Shown here one piece after another: positions 60,625 to 64,000 of a DNA stretch of 64,000 nt. The stretch comes from Arthrobacter cupressi (GTDB lineage: Bacteria > Actinomycetota > Actinomycetes > Actinomycetales > Micrococcaceae). The notes below the pieces were generated by a model, which saw only the letters and a list, made by a program, of their open reading frames with translations, was not told the origin of the DNA and did no database searches. Position 1 is the first letter of the stretch; each line of letters starts with the position of its first letter. A program made the translations under genes and the position numbers. The DNA lies in NCBI RefSeq assembly GCF_900099975.1, contig NZ_FNEI01000005.1, positions 1 to 64,000 of the forward strand, given 5' to 3'.

Positions 60625-61674
60625 TTAGCCGAGCGCCAGCTGGTTGAGACCATCCGCTAGACGGGTCAGCCGGTTGAGGATCTCCTTGGCCGCCGCCGGG
60701 CTGTGCCCGGCCAGTCCATGCGAAGGGGTCACCCGGAGTGCGGCCAGGGACGATGCCGGCAGGCCCAGTTGCCGCCATGGCCGCCACACCGCGTCCACCA
60801 GCTCCGCGGTACGCGGCAGGGCCTCCCCGGGCTCGCCCGTCGGCAGCGCACCGGCCCACACCCGCTTGCCGGACTCAACCATGCCTGCGAGCTGCTCCCA
60901 CTGCTTGGTGGTCAGGGCCTTGAGGGGCACCGCCACGCCGTCGGCCCCGGAGGCCAGGATCCGGGCGAACGGCGCCTCGATCTCGGGCACCGAAATCACG
61001 GTTTCCGCGACCCCGGCGGCCCGCAGGGCCTCGACCACCCGGCGCCAGGCGGCGGTGGCCTCGTCCAGCGGAACCGATCGCAGCGTGCGGTAACCGCTCG
61101 CCGTCGGGATGGTCCCGGCGAGGACCGCCGCTATATCCGGCTCGTCGAGCTGGACCACGACGGCGGCACCCGGGACCGCGGTCCGGATCCGCGCGATGTG
61201 CTCGGCGACGCCGGCAGCCAGGGAGTCGGTGATGTCGCGGCGCGCACCGAAATCCAGCAGGGCGCGTTCGCCGTTGTGCAGGTAGAGGCCCGCCGCGAGG
61301 CTGAGCGGCCCCCTGAGCTGGATTTTTACCGCCTCAGCGGAGGCGTCTTCGGCGCCGGCGACATCGGCCAGCACGTTGATATCCGTGGCGAGCGCTGACA
61401 GCGCGCGCTGCTGGTCCTTGCCCGGGCGGTCCACGAGGCGCCAGCCGTGCGGCTGGACGTCCACGGCCAGCTCAACCAGCAAGGCCGCGGTCCGGCCCAC
61501 CGCATCCGAACCGACACCGCGGCCGGGGAGCTCGGCGAGGTGGGGCAGATGGGGGCTGCCAAGTTCGCCGCGGATGGTGCGGGTGGCTTCCAGGGGATCG
61601 TCCCCGGGCCAGGGCCCCAAGGCGGTGGCCGTGACCTGGCTCGATGCCAGGCCGGCCAGGGAGTGTCCTGACAC
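60625..61674 (-). CDS. MetE-like (UROD/cobalamin-independent methionine synthase fold) protein without zinc ligands
   Basis: This 349-residue TIM-barrel protein resembles the C-terminal half of MetE, with ATALGPWPGDDPLEATRTI, KIQLRGPLSLAAGLYLHNGE, VVQLDEPDIAAVLA and a late RVTPSHGLAG. MetE binds zinc through a His-x-Cys pair and a cysteine in the CGL motif; here the His-x-Cys region is absent and CGL reads HGL. It therefore probably does not transfer methyl groups to homocysteine as MetE does. Actinobacteria keep such a protein widely. It is followed upstream by the chorismate mutase gene (3-base gap). Confidence 0.82.
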   Translation of the reverse strand: MSGHSLAGLASSQVTATALGPWPGDDPLEATRTIRGELGSPHLPHLAELPGRGVGSDAVGRTAALLVELAVDVQPHGWRLVDRPGKDQQRALSALATDINVLADVAGAEDASAEAVKIQLRGPLSLAAGLYLHNGERALLDFGARRDITDSLAAGVAEHIARIRTAVPGAAVVVQLDEPDIAAVLAGTIPTASGYRTLRSVPLDEATAAWRRVVEALRAAGVAETVISVPEIEAPFARILASGADGVAVPLKALTTKQWEQLAGMVESGKRVWAGALPTGEPGEALPRTAELVDAVWRPWRQLGLPASSLAALRVTPSHGLAGHSPAAAKEILNRLTRLADGLNQLALG

Positions 61675-61677
61675 GGC

Positions 61678-62088
61678 TCAGTCCCGGCTGGCCTGGTGGT
61701 CTTCGGCGATTGCCTCATGGTGGCGAATCACTTCACTGATGATGAAATTCAGGAACTTCTCGGCAAAGGCCGGGTCCAGGTGCGCTTCTTCGGCCAGACG
61801 GCGTAGCCGGGAAATCTGGGCAGCCTCGCGGCCGGGGTCACCGGCGGGAAGCTTGTGCGTCGCCTTGAGCACCCCCACCTTCTGCGTTGCCTTGAAGCGT
61901 TCGGCCAGCAGGAAAACGAGTGTGGCGTCGATGTTGTCAATGCTGGACCGGATGGAGAGCAGCTCATCCATGACCGAGCGGTCCACCTGGCCGGCAAGCG
62001 AACTTGCGGCGGGATCGAAGGAGTCGGTGGTCTCGGAGACGTTGTCAGGACGGGCGTCTTCGGAAAGTACAGGCTTCGGCTCGGTCAT
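61678..62088 (-). CDS. Chorismate mutase (AroQ type)
   Basis: This 136-residue protein has an acidic N-terminal tail (about 1-38) before the helical AroQ domain: LLSIRSSIDNIDATLVFLLAER, then QKVGVLKATHKLPAGDPGRE and FAEKFLNFIISEVIRHHE. The arginines and lysine of the active site (R47, R63 and K70 region) are at the expected intervals. It converts chorismate to prephenate for phenylalanine and tyrosine. The start is ATG 62088. Confidence 0.9.
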   Translation of the reverse strand: MTEPKPVLSEDARPDNVSETTDSFDPAASSLAGQVDRSVMDELLSIRSSIDNIDATLVFLLAERFKATQKVGVLKATHKLPAGDPGREAAQISRLRRLAEEAHLDPAFAEKFLNFIISEVIRHHEAIAEDHQASRD

Positions 62089-62264
62089 TGCACCAGTCTA
62101 TGGCGCTCGACTGCTTCTCCACGGATTCGGCGCCTGGGCGCCCCACCCATGGAGCCTCTGCAGTCTCTCTTATCGAACCGACGGCCTTGCCGGTGCTACT
62201 CCTGGCGGGGAAACGCTGTCCGGGGAATCCCTGCTGGAGCAGAATGGGGCAAAAGGAGGCAAGC

Positions 62265-62924
62265 ATGAGAATCGCAGTCTTGGGAACGGGAACGGTGGGC
62301 CATGCCCTCGCCGGGAAGCTTGTGGAGCTGGGCCACGAGGTGACGATGGGTTCCCGCGAGACGGGAAATCCCAAGGGCACGGACTGGGCCGCCGCCGCGG
62401 GGCCGAACGCTTCTTCGGGATCCTTTGCCCAGGCGGCGGCCATGGCGGAAGTGGTCATCAACGCGACGCCGGGAACTGTGTCCCTCGCCGCCCTCAGCGA
62501 GGCGGGCGCAGACAACCTCAACGGCAAAGTGCTGCTGGACGTGTCCAATCCCCTGGACCACTCCTCGGGCTTTCCTCCCGCGCTTTCGGTCTGCAACACG
62601 GATAGCATCGCCGAAACCATCCAGCGCACGTTCCCGCAGGCCCGAGTGGTCAAGTCCCTGAACACCATGAACGCGGCCGTGATGGTGGACCCGCAGCGCC
62701 TCGCCGGCGGGGAGCATGACGTCTTCCTCGGCGGCAACGACCCCGACGCCAAAGCGGTTGTGGTGGAGCTGTTGCGGTCCTTCGGGTGGCGGCCTGAACG
62801 GATCCGCGACCTCGGCGGCCTGGACACCGCCCGCGGCATGGAGATGTGGCTTCCCTTGTGGCTGCGGATCTATGTGCAGCAACAAGGGAAGCCGTTCAAC
62901 ATCTCGATCGTCTCGGAGGACTGA
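62265..62924 (+). CDS. NADP-binding F420:NADPH-oxidoreductase-like protein
   Basis: This 219-residue protein starts at ATG 62265 behind AAAGGAGG. The N-terminal Rossmann motif MRIAVLGTGTVGHALAGKL is followed by TMGSRETGNPKG, VINATPGTVS and VLLDVSNPLDHSSGFPP. This places it in the F420-dependent NADP reductase/YjgA-like NADP-binding family. It lacks a C-terminal helical oxidoreductase domain. Whether it uses F420 is not decided by sequence. It is divergent from the chorismate mutase gene. Confidence 0.82.
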   Translation: MRIAVLGTGTVGHALAGKLVELGHEVTMGSRETGNPKGTDWAAAAGPNASSGSFAQAAAMAEVVINATPGTVSLAALSEAGADNLNGKVLLDVSNPLDHSSGFPPALSVCNTDSIAETIQRTFPQARVVKSLNTMNAAVMVDPQRLAGGEHDVFLGGNDPDAKAVVVELLRSFGWRPERIRDLGGLDTARGMEMWLPLWLRIYVQQQGKPFNISIVSED

Positions 62925-63031
62925 CAGAGAACTCGCGACGGCGGCCGGTCGGCCTGCCGCAAAGCGACGGCGAGCAGGGGCTTGCCGCGGTCCGGTCGGC
63001 GTGCCGTGATCCGGCAGCGTGCGCAAAGGGG

Positions 63032-63077
63032 CCCCGCGCCCCTCGGCAGAAAACTTAGCTGCCGAGGGCGCGCGGGG
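63032..63077. terminator. Long imperfect hairpin between convergent genes
   Basis: CCCCGCGCCCCTCGGCAG pairs almost fully with 63059-63077 around a 9-base AAAACTTAG loop. It lies in the 216 bases between the F420-like gene and the ABC ATPase gene and probably ends both transcripts. Confidence 0.7.
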
Positions 63078-63140
63078 AACAGCACGCAGAGGATCGCGGC
63101 ATGCCGCCCCAAAGCACCCCGAAGCGCGCCGGTCGTGCAG

Positions 63141-64000
63141 TCAGGTCCCGAGCAGCGCCCGGTGGGCCTCCCGGCGCAGGGCCTGTTCCTCCGGGTCCGG
63201 GACAGGCAGTGAGGCAATCAAGCGCTTCGTGTAGTCCTGGGAAGGGGCGCCCATGATCTGGCTGCCGATCCCCTGCTCCACGAGCCGGCCCTTGAACAGC
63301 ACACCCACCCAGTGGGAGAGCATGTCCACGACGGCGAGGTCGTGGCTGATGAACAAGGCCGCGAAGCCGTACTCCTCCTGGATGTCCCTGAACAGTTCCA
63401 GGACCTTGGCCTGCACGGACACGTCCAGTGCGGAGGTCGGTTCGTCGGCGATCAGCAGCCTCGGGTTCAGCGCGAGCGACCGGGCCAGGGAGGCGCGTTG
63501 GCGTTGCCCGCCGGAGAGCTCGTGCGGATACCGCGCGGCGTATGAAGCCGGCAGCTGCACCGATTCCAGCAGCTGGGAGACGCGGAGCCTGGCCTGCTCG
63601 GGGCTCGGATGGGTGTGGATCAGCAGGGGCTCGGCGATGCACTCACCCACGGTCAGGTGCGGGTTGAACGAGGCCGCCGGGTCCTGGAACACGAAGCCGA
63701 TATCCTTGCGCAACGGTTTGAAACTGCGTTCCTTGAAGCCCAGCATTTCGTAGCCGAAAACCTTCAGGCTGCCGCCGGTGACCCGGTTGAGCCCGGCAAT
63801 GGCCCGTCCGATGGTGGACTTGCCGGACCCGGACTCGCCCACGAGGCCAAAGACTTCATTCTCCGACACCGTGAAGCTGACGCCGTTGACCGCCTTGAAG
63901 CCCGGAGTGCCGAGGCGTCCCGGGAATTCGATCGTGAGGTCCTTGGCTTCCACGAGGACTTTTCCGCCCTGGTGGAGCCGCGCCGTGGCCCCTTCCGACG
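63141..64000 (-). CDS. Oligo/dipeptide-type ABC transporter ATPase, C-terminal part (5' end outside window)
   Basis: The frame stays open to the window edge, so the protein continues upstream. The visible ~286 residues form a full ATPase: VEAKDLTIEF, Walker A GLVGESGSGKST, Q-loop FVFQDPAASFNPHL, signature HELSGGQRQRASLARSL, Walker B LLIADEPTSALD, and switch histidine FISHDLAVV, then a peptide-importer C-terminus. The residues before VEAKDL (SEGATARLHQGGKVL) look like the linker of a two-ATPase fused protein of the DppDF kind. No start codon is needed at 63953. Confidence 0.9.
   Translation of the reverse strand, partial: SEGATARLHQGGKVLVEAKDLTIEFPGRLGTPGFKAVNGVSFTVSENEVFGLVGESGSGKSTIGRAIAGLNRVTGGSLKVFGYEMLGFKERSFKPLRKDIGFVFQDPAASFNPHLTVGECIAEPLLIHTHPSPEQARLRVSQLLESVQLPASYAARYPHELSGGQRQRASLARSLALNPRLLIADEPTSALDVSVQAKVLELFRDIQEEYGFAALFISHDLAVVDMLSHWVGVLFKGRLVEQGIGSQIMGAPSQDYTKRLIASLPVPDPEEQALRREAHRALLGT

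Overview
The window is high-GC DNA that looks chromosomal and actinobacterial. It carries a WhiB1-type [4Fe-4S] regulator, an MtrA-MtrB-LpqB module, a PdtaS-type kinase, a 1.6-kDa-residue-class NAD-glutamate dehydrogenase, long-form HPF, GlfT2/Glf galactofuran enzymes, and many GTG/TTG starts behind GGAGG-like ribosome sites. The gene content and the order DUF6459 - secA - (DNA glycosylase) - hpf - comF - lpqB - mtrB - mtrA, which follows the mycobacterial Rv3235-Rv3246c order, fit Micrococcaceae such as Arthrobacter/Pseudarthrobacter. This placement is inferred from gene content, not from a database search. I see no rRNA, tRNA, CRISPR array, insertion sequence or prophage. No gene-free stretch exceeds about 250 bases.

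Region 1 (1-27 kb) is a cell-surface glycan island. It starts with the end of an LGFP-repeat wall protein and a polytopic GT-C-like membrane protein. Next is a minus-strand operon (legH-legI-legG-ptmE-legB-legC, then a Wzx-type flippase and an OafA-type acyltransferase), read from 10.6 kb down to 1.8 kb. A divergent plus-strand operon (Gfo/Idh oxidoreductase, CMP-nonulosonate cytidylyltransferase, PtmA-like dehydrogenase) runs from 10.8 to 13.5 kb. Together these encode a near-complete pathway to CMP-legionaminic acid or a close relative. An unrecognised protein at 13.5-14.6 kb may be the transferase. Further on lie GT2 enzymes, a DUF2304 protein, a DUF6541 membrane protein and a Tat lipoprotein. 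The last block is glf-glfT2-wzm-wzt-acyltransferase, a galactofuran synthesis and ABC-export module.

Region 2 (27-43 kb) holds an orphan EccC/EssC-like triple-P-loop ATPase with an FHA domain, a small membrane protein, whiB1 with an unusual leader, pdtaS, the large gdh, and a degenerate CpaE/CpaB-like pair. It ends with a small HTH protein, a conserved hypothetical, a membrane LysM protein and a DUF6459 protein.

Region 3 (43-54 kb) is the conserved secA-alkX-hpf-comF-lpqB-mtrB-mtrA block, on the minus strand and covering protein export, DNA repair, ribosome hibernation, competence-like functions and envelope/cell-division control. Region 4 (54-60.6 kb) is a tightly coupled plus-strand operon: membrane protein, DUF4129, DUF4350, MoxR, DUF58, DUF4166. 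Region 5 (60.6-64 kb) holds a MetE-like protein without zinc ligands, chorismate mutase, an F420/NADP-reductase-like protein and the end of an oligopeptide-type ABC ATPase that runs off the window.

Many genes overlap by 1-8 bases (ATGA, GTGA, TTGA, TAGTG), so operons and starts could often be fixed from the sequence. Several convergent gene pairs are separated by perfect 13-26 bp hairpins.
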